Source: Actinobacteria bacterium OV450 (lineage in GTDB: Bacteria > Actinomycetota > Actinomycetes > Streptomycetales > Streptomycetaceae). Taken from it: DNA of 64,000 nucleotides. Of this stretch, positions 8,207 to 16,965 are shown in pieces. A model generated the notes under the pieces. That model was not told the DNA's origin, searched no databases, and saw only the letters and a list, made by a program, of their open reading frames with translations. Location: contig LJCW01000368.1 of the NCBI GenBank assembly GCA_001298555.1, forward strand, positions 1 through 64,000, written 5' to 3'. Every line of letters begins with the position of its first letter. Position 1 is the first letter of the stretch. The position numbers were made by a program, and so were the translations under genes.

Positions 8207-8595
8207 GGATCCACCTGACCAGCCTTTTCGTCGATGATCAGGCCAAGGCGCTGCAGTTCTACACCGAGGTGCTCGGTTTCGTGAAGAAGCACGACGTCCC
8301 GCTGGGCGAGAAGCACAGGTGGCTGACGGTCGTCGCCTCCGACGAGCCGGGCGGCACCGAACTGCTGCTGGAGCCCGCCGGCCATCCGGCCGTCAAGCCC
8401 TACCGCGATGCGCTGGTCCAGGACGGCATCCCCCTCGCCCAGTTCGCCGTCGATGACGTGCATGCCGAGTACGAGCGCCTGCGCGGCCTCGGTGTCCGTT
8501 TCACCCAGGAGCCCCTCGCCATGGGCCCCGTGACCACGGCCGTCTTCGACGACACCTGCGGCAACCTGATCCAGATCGCCACCCAGCCCAAGTAG
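8203..8595 (+). CDS. VOC family (glyoxalase/dioxygenase-fold) protein
   Basis: 130 residues with one or two beta-alpha-beta-beta-beta units of the vicinal-oxygen-chelate fold: LTSLFVDDQAKALQFYTEVLGF at the start and FDDTCGNLIQIATQP at the end. Many members of this length act on unknown small molecules or bind bleomycin-like drugs. The ATG at 8203 overlaps the ArsR remnant by 4 nt, indicating former co-translation and probably loss of its repressor. Confidence 0.9.
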   Translation: MRIHLTSLFVDDQAKALQFYTEVLGFVKKHDVPLGEKHRWLTVVASDEPGGTELLLEPAGHPAVKPYRDALVQDGIPLAQFAVDDVHAEYERLRGLGVRFTQEPLAMGPVTTAVFDDTCGNLIQIATQPK

Positions 8596-8663
8596 CCACC
8601 CGGCCCCAGGGGCCACCCGGCCCAGTACGGTCGCAGCGCGCCGGGCGGGGTGGCCGTCGGCTC

Positions 8664-9164
8664 TCAGCGGCCCACGATCCTTCGGACGTTCTCGATGCTG
8701 CCGCAGTCCGAGGCGAGCTGCCGCTTGCGTTCCTGCAGGAAGGCCGATGCCAGTTCGGCGCGGCGCTCGTCGGGAACGTTCTCCCTTGCACCGTTCAGGA
8801 TCGTCCGCTCCTCCTCGTCGAGGTGATGCGTGACCGCTTTGACCAGTTCTTCGAGCCGCTCGTCCCACTCCTCGGACCCGACATCCGCCACCTCGAGCAG
8901 CTTCAGCAGGGCCTGGTTGCCCTCGGCGTGCTCCTCGGACCCATGATCGACTTCCTCGTTCTCGATGTCCCGGAACCGCTTCAGCGCACCGTACACCTCG
9001 CTCTCCTCCGCCTCTCCGTGAGCGATGAGCAGCGCTGAGAACTCTGCCAGCGCCGCGGCGCGGTCGGCCTCCACACTCCGCATCCGGCGAAAGAGCTCCT
9101 CCATGGTCCGGTGATCCTCCAGGATCACCGCGACGACGTCATTGTTCCGGCTCGCGCCCGACAT
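8664..9164 (-). CDS. Hemerythrin-like HHE-domain protein
   Basis: 166 residues, a four-helix bundle predicted to bind a di-iron centre. Candidate ligands are H18 in EDHRTMEELF, the H...E pair in LLIAHGEAEESE, the histidine in DHGSEEHAEGN and the pair in VTHHLDEEERTI. Family roles are oxygen, NO or ROS sensing/scavenging. The ATG at 9164 has a near-perfect AGGAGG 8 nt upstream, so expression should be strong. The gene is divergent from the hydrolase at 9312. Confidence 0.85.
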   Translation of the reverse strand: MSGASRNNDVVAVILEDHRTMEELFRRMRSVEADRAAALAEFSALLIAHGEAEESEVYGALKRFRDIENEEVDHGSEEHAEGNQALLKLLEVADVGSEEWDERLEELVKAVTHHLDEEERTILNGARENVPDERRAELASAFLQERKRQLASDCGSIENVRRIVGR

Positions 9165-9268
9165 GCGACCAACCTCCTCTAGCGGATCCCGTGATCAGCG
9201 CTTGCTCCCTCATGGGCGCTTGAAACCCCCGGCACGGTGATCGGCATCCCGCGCAACCCCGGGGGCAT

Positions 9269-9290
9269 AACTAGGTTGTACAACCTGGTT
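9269..9290. promoter_or_regulatory. 22-bp operator-like palindrome
   Basis: AACTAGGTTGT followed by ACAACCTGGTT: 10 of 11 positions pair and the central 14 bp AGGTTGTACAACCT are a perfect palindrome. It lies 21 nt before the hydrolase start and in the gap shared with the hemerythrin gene. TATAAC at 9290-9295 could be a -10 element. The symmetry suits a dimeric GntR-, MarR- or TetR-type repressor, which is not encoded adjacent. Confidence 0.6.
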
Positions 9291-9311
9291 ATAACTGCCA
9301 GGATCCACGTC

Positions 9312-10142
9312 ATGCCTACCTTCTCCGCACCTGATGGAACCCGGCTCGCGTACCGTGTGATCGGCCAGGGCGACCCGCTCGTCTGCATACCGGGGGGTCC
9401 TTCGGACTCCGCCTACCTCGGCGACCTCGGTGGCCTGGCCGCACATCGTCAACTGATCGTCCTGGATCTTCGCGGCACGGGCCGGTCCGCGATTCCCGAA
9501 GACACCTCCTCGTATCGCTGCGACCGCCTGGTCGACGACGTCGAGGCACTGTGCGACCACCTCGGCCTTTCCAGGACGGATCTCCTCGGGCACTCCGCCG
9601 GCGCGAACATCGCCACGCAGTACGTGGCCCGGCATCCTGCGAGGACCGGCAGGCTCGTGCTCGTCGGCCCCGGCACCCGCGCCGTCGGGGTGGAGATCGC
9701 CGGGGAGGTGCGGCGCGAGGTCGCCCTGCTGCGCGAGGACGAGCCGTGGTTCCCGGCGGCGTTCGCCGCGCGGCAGGCGATCACCGAGGGCACGGGCCGT
9801 GACTGGGAGGCCGTCGCCCCCTTCTTCTGGGGCCGGTGGGATGCCGCGGCACGAGAGCAGCATGCGGCAGGCAGGCCGAGCAACCAGGATGCCGTCGCCC
9901 ACTTCGGCGCCGAGGGTGCCTTCAGCCCGCAGGGCACACGTGCGGCGCTCGCCTCCTGCGAAAGCCGGGTTCTCCTGCTCACCGGGGAGTTCGACCTGAA
10001 CAGCCCACCTGCGTCCGTTGCCGAGTTCGCGGAGGTGTTCCCAGACGCCACCCTCGTGGTGCAACCGGGAGCGGGCCACTATCCCTGGCTCGACGACGCC
10101 GACCGGTTCGTGGCGGCCACGGCGGAATTTCTCCAAGCATGA
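9312..10142 (+). CDS. Alpha/beta-hydrolase
   Basis: 276 residues. The nucleophile elbow GHSAG puts the catalytic Ser at residue 95; an oxyanion-hole-like segment IPGGPSDSAY lies near residue 30; the acid is likely in GEFDLNSP and the catalytic His in GAGHYPWLD near the C-terminus. The pattern is that of proline-iminopeptidase/epoxide-hydrolase relatives, substrate unknown. The ATG at 9312 is preferred over an in-frame start at 9237, which would read through the palindromic operator. Confidence 0.85.
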   Translation: MPTFSAPDGTRLAYRVIGQGDPLVCIPGGPSDSAYLGDLGGLAAHRQLIVLDLRGTGRSAIPEDTSSYRCDRLVDDVEALCDHLGLSRTDLLGHSAGANIATQYVARHPARTGRLVLVGPGTRAVGVEIAGEVRREVALLREDEPWFPAAFAARQAITEGTGRDWEAVAPFFWGRWDAAAREQHAAGRPSNQDAVAHFGAEGAFSPQGTRAALASCESRVLLLTGEFDLNSPPASVAEFAEVFPDATLVVQPGAGHYPWLDDADRFVAATAEFLQA

Positions 10143-10243
10143 CCTGACACACGCCCTCGGCCGCGCCCCCCAGGGCACGGCTCCCGAAGAGGCCGGGTCC
10201 GCATGGGCCGTGCCCGAGAGGTGGGCTGAGCGATCCTGTGGGT

Positions 10244-10762
10244 ATGCAGCACGCGCTCACCCACAGGGACAGCCCCTTCATCAACTTCAAGGACTTCGAC
10301 TTCCCGGACAGGCGGGGCCACGGACATCGATGGGTCTCCATCAAGCGCTTCCTCCTGCCGGCCGGCACGCCGAACGACCACGACCTGCTGTCCGCCTTGA
10401 TCGCCCACCCTGAGTTCCGGGACACCTATGACGGGGCCGGCGTGTGGACCGAACCGCGCCACGGCCAGTGGTGGGCTGACCGGATCACTCCCCGGGCGTA
10501 TGAAGCCGTCGACGAGTCGCGCGCGACCGCCACGGTTCACACCTGGGCCACAAGCGGCGTCCCGCTCCCTCCAGATCTGGGGGCAAAGCTGCGGGAGGCG
10601 GTCTACGCACCCATCCGCCAGGCGACGAGCCGGTACGTGCTCGGGACTCTCCCCGACGACGCACACCACGACTACGGCCCTCTCCACGTCGACTTCCATG
10701 AACTCGTGCTGATCGACCGCCGAATCGGCGCCCTCACCCTCCTGGTGGCCGCCGACGACTGA
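10244..10762 (+). CDS. Conserved hypothetical protein
   Basis: 172 residues from ATG 10244 (GTG at 10238 in frame is an alternative). Soluble, rich in Trp/His (GVWTEPRHGQWWADR, HTWATSGVP, DDAHHDYGPLHVDFHE), with no signal peptide or membrane span. I do not recognise a domain. The codon pattern is coding-like throughout. Confidence 0.6.
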   Translation: MQHALTHRDSPFINFKDFDFPDRRGHGHRWVSIKRFLLPAGTPNDHDLLSALIAHPEFRDTYDGAGVWTEPRHGQWWADRITPRAYEAVDESRATATVHTWATSGVPLPPDLGAKLREAVYAPIRQATSRYVLGTLPDDAHHDYGPLHVDFHELVLIDRRIGALTLLVAADD

Positions 10763-10836
10763 GACGGCTGATCCGAGCGGGAAACGGCAGCCCGCAGAAG
10801 GGTGTGGCGAAGGCGGCACGGCCGGCACGGAGGGCG

Positions 10837-11058
10837 TCACTGGGACGGGACGAAGCCCTCTGACTGGTCGAGGTGGAACGGTGACCCGGGGCTTCGTGGC
10901 GTCCAGCCGTCGGCGAGAGCAGTCCGGATGCCGTCGGCCACCTCGGCGGGCAGAACCGGGCGCCCGCGGCTTCCGAACCAGTTGCCCCGGTGGGGTTGGC
11001 TCGTGGTGATCACCAGCGTGGTGCCGGGGGCGTCGGCATGTTCGACCGCGTAGGTGTC
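10837..11058 (-). pseudogene. C-terminal fragment of a hypothetical protein
   Basis: The frame DTYAVEHADAPGTTLVITTS, then NWFGSRGRPVLPAEVADGIR, ending FHLDQSEGFVPSQ, reads as real coding sequence of about 72 residues without a start codon. Immediately upstream, the same frame enters the terminator hairpin and 3' end of the large secreted-protein gene at 11111. The 5' part seems to have been lost by a rearrangement that joined the two. Confidence 0.45.
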
Positions 11059-11089
11059 GTGCGCCGACCCTGGGTCGGGGCCGGCGCAC
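11059..11089 (-). terminator. Hairpin terminator of the large secreted-protein gene
   Basis: GTGCGCCG at 11059-11066 pairs perfectly with CGGCGCAC at 11082-11089, about 22 nt beyond the stop codon of the gene ending at 11111. No T-run follows, as is usual in Streptomyces. Confidence 0.6.
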
Positions 11090-11110
11090 GACGGGAGGCG
11101 GTTGCGGTCG

Positions 11111-13900
11111 TCAGCTGAGGGTGAAGGGCGCCACGTGGGTCGTGGTGTCCGCTCCGCTGATGGTGAATTCGAGGTTGTAGTTGCCGTTGGGCAGTCCCCG
11201 CGTACTGACGGGGAGGCTGTAGCCGGAGACCAGCGGCGTGTACGGCATCCGGGCGCCGACGGTCCTGGTGACGGGGCCCGTGACACGGGTGGCCGTCACG
11301 GTGATGCCGGAGCTGGAGAGGTTGTTGCCGTTCGCATCACAGATCCGCAAGGAGATCACGACCTGACCGAGCAGGCGGACCGGCCGCGTCGGGTCGTAGA
11401 GCAGACAGATCCGGTAGGCGACGGTGTACGTGACGCTCTTGGTGGCCGGGTTCGTGGCGACGTCCTTGGCGTTCACCGTGAACGTGTGGGAGCCGAGGGT
11501 GGAAGTGTCGACGGCACTGCCGTTGGGGACCGTGCCGACGCAGCTCGCCAGCCCGGAGGTGGCATCGGTGCACGAGTAGGACGCCGTGACCGCCTGGCGG
11601 TACAGGTAGGTGCCTGCCGCCGGACGGACGATGGTGATCACCGGCGCCACCGTGTCGAGGCGCACCGTGATCGTCTGCGGCGCGGAGGTGTTGCCGGCGT
11701 TGTCGGTGGAGGTGTACGTCAGGGTGGTCACACCGTTCACCGTGATCGGGACGGCGGCAGTGGCGGCGGAGACGACGGTGGATGCCATCGGCTGGGCGCC
11801 GGCGGCGCTGTAGGTGATCTTCTGGACCCCGGAGGCGCAAGCCCCGTCGATGGCGATGATGTTGACGGTCGCCGGGCTGGTGGTGTTCCAGCCCGCTCCG
11901 TTCGCCGCGGGCGAGACGCTCGCGGAGACGGCCGGCGCGGTCGTGTCCGGGTCATAGGTGAACGCGTCGGCGGGCGTGGTGGGGCTGGTTCCGTTCGGGG
12001 TGGTCACGGTGACGTCCACCGTGCCGCGTGCCTGTGGGGGCACCTGAGCGGTCAGCTCCTCCGGCCCGGTGACGTTCACGTTCGTGGCGGCCACGGAGCC
12101 GAACTTGACGGTGGTGCCGCTGGTGGGGAACTCCGTTCCCCGTACGGTCACGGTGTTGACGCACTGCGCGAGTTCGGGCGCGTGGTTCGGGGTGACGCCG
12201 GTGACAGTGGGCGGGGACAGCGTGACTCGGTCCATGGCGGTGCCCCAGTCGCCGCCGAAGATTCCGGTGTTGCCGGTGGCTCCGATCTGCTGGACCGTCC
12301 AGACGTCCTTGGGGTTGCTCGGGTCGCGCGCGGTGCCGGCGTAGTCGCCCCAGCGGCTGTCGCCGCTGCAGTGGCAGGAGTAGGCCTCCGTGCCCGCGGC
12401 GTAGAAGTCACCGAAGGTGGTGGACGGAAAGTTGCCGCCCGGAACTCCGATCGCGACCCCGCCTGCGAACAGGGAGGACGAGGAGGCGGTGAATCCCGCG
12501 AACAGGTCGTCCTCGTCGTTCAGGGTCAGCGAGCCGTAGTAGATGTCACCGCCCACCAGGCCGAGGTTCAGGTTGGTGGACAGGGTCTGGGTCCCGCCGG
12601 TCGCGATCTGGACGAAGCGCTGGCAGGCGTGGACCGCGGTGTCTCCGACGGGGGTGCAGCTGACGTTGAAGACGCCCCACAGGCGGTTGTTCTGCCAGGC
12701 GACCGACAGCATCCGGGCGTCGTTGGTCTCGATCGTCGCGTCACCCCCGGCGGGCTGGACCGCCGCCGGCGGCGGGTCGGCCGTACCGATGGCGACGGTG
12801 TTCACGGTGCGGTTGACCGGACTGACACCGGGCACGCCGGTGATGGTGGTCACCACGATGTCGGTGCCGTCGTGCTTCATCGAGAGCTGGTCGTTGATCC
12901 CCGACAGCGAAGTGGCCGGCACGGCGTCGTCCAGGGTGGTGTCCTGGGCGAACGTCGCGAGGCTGATCGTGCCACCGGCCAGCAGGTCCGCCTTGTTGAC
13001 GACCACGGTCACCGCCCCCAGGAACGGCGGCGGCGCGGGCGCGCTCATGTCGAAATTGTTCCAGCCCAGCGTGACCTTGTCGTTGGTGTAGCCGAGCAGG
13101 GGCCGGTCCTGCAGGACGTTGGAGGTGTTGCTGCCGACGTTGTAGACGGTCCAGTGCCCCCGCGGGTCGGAGGTGTCGCTGACCGCGACGTCGTTCTCGT
13201 CACCGCCGGGCAGGAGCCCCTCGTACGAGGCGAAGAACCGGCCGGATCCCGCGTCGTAGTGCACGCGCGGGTCACCGCCGGTGTCCGCAGCGAACCCGAA
13301 GAAGGCGCCCAGGTCGAACGGGGAGCCCACGGCGTGGCCGGCCTTGTCGTAGATCTGGCCGGCGCGGTTGACGAACTCGACGATGTAGGTGGGCCCGACC
13401 GCGAGATTGGTGTCGGAGGGAGCGGTTTGGGAGGCGACGTCGTTGTCGCCGTTCCCGAGGGTGCGGAAGGTTTTCAACCGCTCCACCACCGCCGAGGAAG
13501 GCACCGCCCTCCGTGGCATCGCGCCCTTCGGGGTCAGCTGCGCGGTGGTCACGGGCAGACTCGGCTGCCGCAGCGGTCCCACGGGCGCCCGCCGTGTCGG
13601 TGGGACGAGGTGCGGTCGCACCTGGGGCTCGGCGGTGCGCTTCGGGCGGGGCAGCGCCCTCACGTCCACGCGCAGCTTGGCCTCGGCACGCGACAGAGCC
13701 CCCTCGCCACCCGAAGGCGAGGGGCTGTTCGCCGGGGGCGAGGCCGTGGCCGGGACGCCGGGCCGCGGCTCGGCGGACACCGCGCCGACGGGTGCGGCCA
13801 CGGTGAGTGCCAGGGTGAGAGCGAGCACGAGCGCCCGCGGCCGGCCGAGCACGGCGCTGGTCACCCGTCGGTTCATTCGGAGGGGCGGTCGCATCGACAC
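11111..13900 (-). CDS. Large secreted protein with IPT/TIG and Ig-like C-terminal domains
   Basis: About 929 residues. Signal peptide at the N-terminus (SAVLGRPRALVLALTLALTV...AVSAEP), a roughly 130-residue Pro-rich segment, then a 400-residue domain with aromatic/Asp-rich repeats (SDTNLAVGPTYIVEFVN, VHYDAGSGRFFASYEG, TTFGDFYAAGTEAYSC) that suggests a beta-propeller, an IPT/TIG module (VTGVTPNHAPELAQCVNTVT), an Ig-like module and a PxKF-like C-terminal domain. GTG at 13900 has AAGGGG 7 nt upstream and is preferred over ATG 13894. Probably a cell-surface or matrix protein; no enzymatic motif is visible. Confidence 0.8.
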   Translation of the reverse strand: MSMRPPLRMNRRVTSAVLGRPRALVLALTLALTVAAPVGAVSAEPRPGVPATASPPANSPSPSGGEGALSRAEAKLRVDVRALPRPKRTAEPQVRPHLVPPTRRAPVGPLRQPSLPVTTAQLTPKGAMPRRAVPSSAVVERLKTFRTLGNGDNDVASQTAPSDTNLAVGPTYIVEFVNRAGQIYDKAGHAVGSPFDLGAFFGFAADTGGDPRVHYDAGSGRFFASYEGLLPGGDENDVAVSDTSDPRGHWTVYNVGSNTSNVLQDRPLLGYTNDKVTLGWNNFDMSAPAPPPFLGAVTVVVNKADLLAGGTISLATFAQDTTLDDAVPATSLSGINDQLSMKHDGTDIVVTTITGVPGVSPVNRTVNTVAIGTADPPPAAVQPAGGDATIETNDARMLSVAWQNNRLWGVFNVSCTPVGDTAVHACQRFVQIATGGTQTLSTNLNLGLVGGDIYYGSLTLNDEDDLFAGFTASSSSLFAGGVAIGVPGGNFPSTTFGDFYAAGTEAYSCHCSGDSRWGDYAGTARDPSNPKDVWTVQQIGATGNTGIFGGDWGTAMDRVTLSPPTVTGVTPNHAPELAQCVNTVTVRGTEFPTSGTTVKFGSVAATNVNVTGPEELTAQVPPQARGTVDVTVTTPNGTSPTTPADAFTYDPDTTAPAVSASVSPAANGAGWNTTSPATVNIIAIDGACASGVQKITYSAAGAQPMASTVVSAATAAVPITVNGVTTLTYTSTDNAGNTSAPQTITVRLDTVAPVITIVRPAAGTYLYRQAVTASYSCTDATSGLASCVGTVPNGSAVDTSTLGSHTFTVNAKDVATNPATKSVTYTVAYRICLLYDPTRPVRLLGQVVISLRICDANGNNLSSSGITVTATRVTGPVTRTVGARMPYTPLVSGYSLPVSTRGLPNGNYNLEFTISGADTTTHVAPFTLS

Positions 13901-14169
13901 GGGCCCACCCCTTCGACTGTTCTGCGGTAGCTGTTGATCACGGGCGGTGTCTATCGGAATGCCCCGGCCAACCGTCACGGTCGGCGGCGTGCCGTGCCGA
14001 CGCTTCCCCCGCATGGCTCACGGCCAGGCGCACGGTTGCGCAGCAGGTTCGTTTCTGCTTGCGGAGCTCGGTTCTGCCTGCAGAGGGGGGCAGTTCGGCG
14101 ACGACGGCGACCGCGGGCGGGACCTCGCGGTCGGCCGTCACCCGGCACGCCAGGGCGCGCCGGGCGCGC

Positions 14170-15669
14170 TCAGCGGAAGACCACCGCGGCCGCGGCCCAC
14201 GGGGCCGTGGTGGTCCCCGTGGCGGCACAGGTCTGGGCCGCCGGGACGACCCGGTAGGCGGTGGTGAGCCGGTAGGACGAGAGCTGGAGCATGGGCATTG
14301 GCGTCCACTCGGCGGTGAAGACCGGTGCGGAGCCGGTGTTGGTGCCGACCGCGCCCACCATGAGGTCCCCGGCGGCGCAGTCCAACCGGGTGGAGCCGGT
14401 GCTGAAGGCCGTTCCGCCCGTCTCCCCGTGGGCCTGAGCGTATCCGACGGCCGCGCCGATGCCGCGGAACTCATCGACGGCAATGTGGTACTTGCTCGCG
14501 TGCGGGTACGTCGCGCGCAGCGAGTCGGCAGTGCCGAGGGGGTGGGCCCCGAAGGCGGCCAGGATCAGTGTCCGGTGCCGGGCGGCGTCGGTCTCGTCGC
14601 CGACGATGCGGAACGTGTCGCCTTGCGTGTCGGTGACCGCCACCGGGCCGGGGCAGGAACTGGTCAGCATGATGCTGACGACCAGGGCGTCCCCCTCGGT
14701 CACCGGCGACAGGACGGGCAGCACCACGTCGGTACCGGCGAGGATCTCCTGCCCGGAGGCGATCCGGCCCACCCAGGAGGGCGGTTCCCCCTTCGCCGTG
14801 CGGACCGCTCCCGCCTTCGGTGCCCGCAGGGAGGGGCGCGGGTTCGCGGTGGGGGGCGGGCAGGGCTGCTCCTCCACCGGGAACCCGGCCTTGGCTCCGA
14901 CCGGGGCGCCCCCGCTCAGCGCCAGCACCGCGCCGGCCCCGAGACAGGCGCCGAGCACCAGGGTCGCGACGTGCGCGGCGAGCCGCTGCCGTGACAGCCC
15001 CCGCCGCCATCTCGACCGCTCGTCCGGCTCCCCGGGAGCGGAAGCCTCAGCGCCGGTACCACCGGGCCCGCCGGTACCACTGGGCCCGTCGGTACCACCG
15101 GGCTCGTTGGTACCACCGAGCCCGTTCGGACCGCCCCCGTTCGGACCACCCGGCCGGTTCGGACCACCGGGCCGGTTCGGACCACCGGGCCGGTTCGGAC
15201 CACCCGGCCCGTTCGGACCACCCGGCCCGTCGGGACCACCCGGCTGGTTCGGATCACCGGGCCCGTCGGGACCACCCGTACTGGACGGCCCACTCGGCCC
15301 GTTCGGCTCTCCCGTACCGTCCGGACCACCCAGCCCACCTGATCCGTCCGGCGTTCCCGGCCAGGGCTCGGGCCGCCCGTCCTCCGGGGCCAGGCGGAGC
15401 CGCGTCCAGTCCTCCTTCCACCCCGGCAGTGCGGTCTCCGGCACGCCCAGCGCCCGCAGCAGACCCGCCACCCGGTCCCACGGCGGCAGCGCCGAGCGGT
15501 CCGTCTGCAGGGCGTGCGCGATGGTGGACCGGGGCAGCCCCGTGCGTCGCTGCAACTCCCGTAAGGACAGCCCCTCCACCACTTTGAGTGCCCGGAGTTC
15601 ACCGATGAACTCCGCGACCGACTCCGGCCGCCGCCGCGGCCGCTGCTGCTCATGCTCCTGCATCGTCAT
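14170..15669 (-). CDS. Membrane-spanning HTH protein with GGPNxP linker and ectodomain
   Basis: 499 residues. Residues 18-75 form an XRE-like helix-turn-helix (LSLRELQRRTGLPRSTIAHAL). Residues about 105-205 are a Gly/Pro/Asn-rich linker with hexads such as GGPNRP. A single transmembrane helix follows (HVATLVLGACLGAGAVLAL, near 235-255), then a 240-residue extracytoplasmic domain with cysteines, beta-rich (SWVGRIASGQEILAGTDVVL; ALVVSIMLTSSCPGPVAVTD). This places DNA binding inside and a sensing or adhesive domain outside the same chain. ATG 15669 has GGGGGAAAGTC before it. No neighbour clearly belongs with it. Confidence 0.85.
   Translation of the reverse strand: MTMQEHEQQRPRRRPESVAEFIGELRALKVVEGLSLRELQRRTGLPRSTIAHALQTDRSALPPWDRVAGLLRALGVPETALPGWKEDWTRLRLAPEDGRPEPWPGTPDGSGGLGGPDGTGEPNGPSGPSSTGGPDGPGDPNQPGGPDGPGGPNGPGGPNRPGGPNRPGGPNRPGGPNGGGPNGLGGTNEPGGTDGPSGTGGPGGTGAEASAPGEPDERSRWRRGLSRQRLAAHVATLVLGACLGAGAVLALSGGAPVGAKAGFPVEEQPCPPPTANPRPSLRAPKAGAVRTAKGEPPSWVGRIASGQEILAGTDVVLPVLSPVTEGDALVVSIMLTSSCPGPVAVTDTQGDTFRIVGDETDAARHRTLILAAFGAHPLGTADSLRATYPHASKYHIAVDEFRGIGAAVGYAQAHGETGGTAFSTGSTRLDCAAGDLMVGAVGTNTGSAPVFTAEWTPMPMLQLSSYRLTTAYRVVPAAQTCAATGTTTAPWAAAAVVFR
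15128..15285. repeat. 18-bp tandem repeats encoding GGPNRP hexads
   Basis: Units like GGACCACCGGGCCGGTTC recur head to tail, with perfect adjacent copies in the centre and drifting copies at the edges, encoding the linker of the membrane HTH protein. Copy number is expected to vary between strains. Confidence 0.8.
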
Positions 15670-15947
15670 GACTTTCCCCCGCTCCGTCCCCCCCGGACCG
15701 GCCTGTCCGAAGGTGTCCCACGGCGGCCGGGTGGCCGGATCCTACGAGGGTTGCGCCCGGTCCCGGAACGGCTCGACCGGCCAACTCCGTCGTGGCCTGG
15801 AGACCGCCCCGTCCAGAGCCGTCCAGGCTTGTCCCAGCACGTCGAAGGGCCTTGTCGGACACCGGCGCCACTGCCGATGGTTGGCCCCGTCGCCGGACCC
15901 GGTGGAAGTGGACGGGCCCGGCATTCGTCTTCCGACAGGAGAGAACC

Positions 15948-16334
15948 ATGAAGTTCACGTTCGGGCGCCGCGGCGCCATGGCCGCGACGGTCGCCGTCCT
16001 GACCGCCGGCGCGCTGGCCACGGGGATCACCACCGCCTCCGCCACCAGCGGCTGGACCCGCCTGACCACCGCGCACGGGGCGGGCGTCTACGCCTACCAC
16101 TCCCCGTCGTCCGGCAAGGTCACCCTCTCGGACGTCTTCAACGGCGACTACGTCGACGTCCTGTGCTGGAAGCGCGGCGACAACATCGCGAACCAGGGCA
16201 ACGTCTGGTACTACATCGACAACGAGTGGCATGCGAGCGGCTGGTACGGCAACAGCGCCGGCTGGGTCTACGCGCCCTACGTGGACGACTCCAACGCATG
16301 GCGCACCGGCCTCACCGAGTGCAATTTCGGCTGA
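15948..16334 (+). CDS. Secreted SH3-like protein
   Basis: 128 residues: Sec signal peptide (TFGRRGAMAATVAVLTAGAL...TASATS) and a mature part of about 95 residues resembling a bacterial SH3 domain (GAGVYAYHSPSSGKVTLSD, YVDVLCWKRGDNI, ASGWYGNSAGWVYAPYV). Two cysteines probably pair. SH3b domains bind peptidoglycan or act as secreted ligands. ATG 15948 follows AGGAGAGAACC. The ectodomain of the kinase at 17915 has a similar aromatic pattern. Confidence 0.75.
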   Translation: MKFTFGRRGAMAATVAVLTAGALATGITTASATSGWTRLTTAHGAGVYAYHSPSSGKVTLSDVFNGDYVDVLCWKRGDNIANQGNVWYYIDNEWHASGWYGNSAGWVYAPYVDDSNAWRTGLTECNFG

Positions 16335-16343
16335 GTTTCCGAC

Positions 16344-16373
16344 ACCGGCCGGAACCGGGTGGCTCCGGCCGGT
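16344..16373. terminator. Bidirectional hairpin terminator
   Basis: ACCGGCCGGA at 16344-16353 and TCCGGCCGGT at 16364-16373 form a perfect 10-bp stem with a 10-nt loop, between the converging genes ending at 16334 and 16397. Confidence 0.8.
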
Positions 16374-16396
16374 ACGTCCCCTTTCCCTGCTGCCGG

Positions 16397-16732
16397 TCAG
16401 TCCACCCGCTTGGGCATCACGATCCGGCTTGTCCGCTCTCCCGGCCCCGAGATGAGGCACCACGTCGCGTGGTCCAGGATTCCGTCCCTGTCGGGTCGCG
16501 CATCCACCGTCTGCGGAAACGTCACCTCGGCGGCCAGCAGGTCGAAGTCCAGCGGTAGCTCCAGCTCGCACGCCGCGCCGCCGCGAGGGTCCACGATGAA
16601 GCCCTCGCGGCCCGGCACGAAGTGGTTTCCGTGGGCGAGCAGCAGTTCGACCACGGGAAGCAGGTTGCTGTAGGGCTCCGCGCTCTCCGGATCCCCGGGG
16701 GCGATCTCGATCATCCTGTGGCTCTCGGTCAT
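16397..16732 (-). CDS. Hypothetical cytoplasmic protein
   Basis: About 111 residues from ATG 16732, which has GGGAGAG about 9 nt upstream; the frame stays open to 17017 but that part has non-coding composition. The protein is acidic/beta-rich (NLLPVVELLLAHGNHFVPG, CELELPLDFDLLAAEVTFP, RDGILDHATWCLISGPGE). No family recognised. Confidence 0.55.
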   Translation of the reverse strand: MTESHRMIEIAPGDPESAEPYSNLLPVVELLLAHGNHFVPGREGFIVDPRGGAACELELPLDFDLLAAEVTFPQTVDARPDRDGILDHATWCLISGPGERTSRIVMPKRVD

Positions 16733-16965
16733 CCTGTGACTCTCCCGACCGTCGCTCTCCGGAGCCGAACCCGGTTCTGCACGGGGCGGTCCCGTGAGGG
16801 CGACAGGACCTGCTGCCCCTTCGCACCACGAGGGTATGCGACCGATCGTCGGCCTCCGGGGGAGGAGGAGGTGTGACGTTGGCCCGGGCCGCTGCCTACT
16901 TCCTCGCCCACCCCTGCCGTGGCCTGCCCGCCCCGGGCGCCGGCGTGCCGGCTGACCGGTACGGA

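Noticed and set aside
11054..13930. Plus-strand open frame of 958 codons opposite the large secreted protein
   Set aside because: Gly/Arg/Asp-rich, no recognisable motif; a GC-bias shadow of the minus-strand gene, which has a signal peptide and domains.
15128..15285. Collagen-like triple-helix domain in the membrane HTH protein
   Set aside because: Gly does not occupy every third position (GGPNRP period is six), so the strict Gly-X-Y rule fails.
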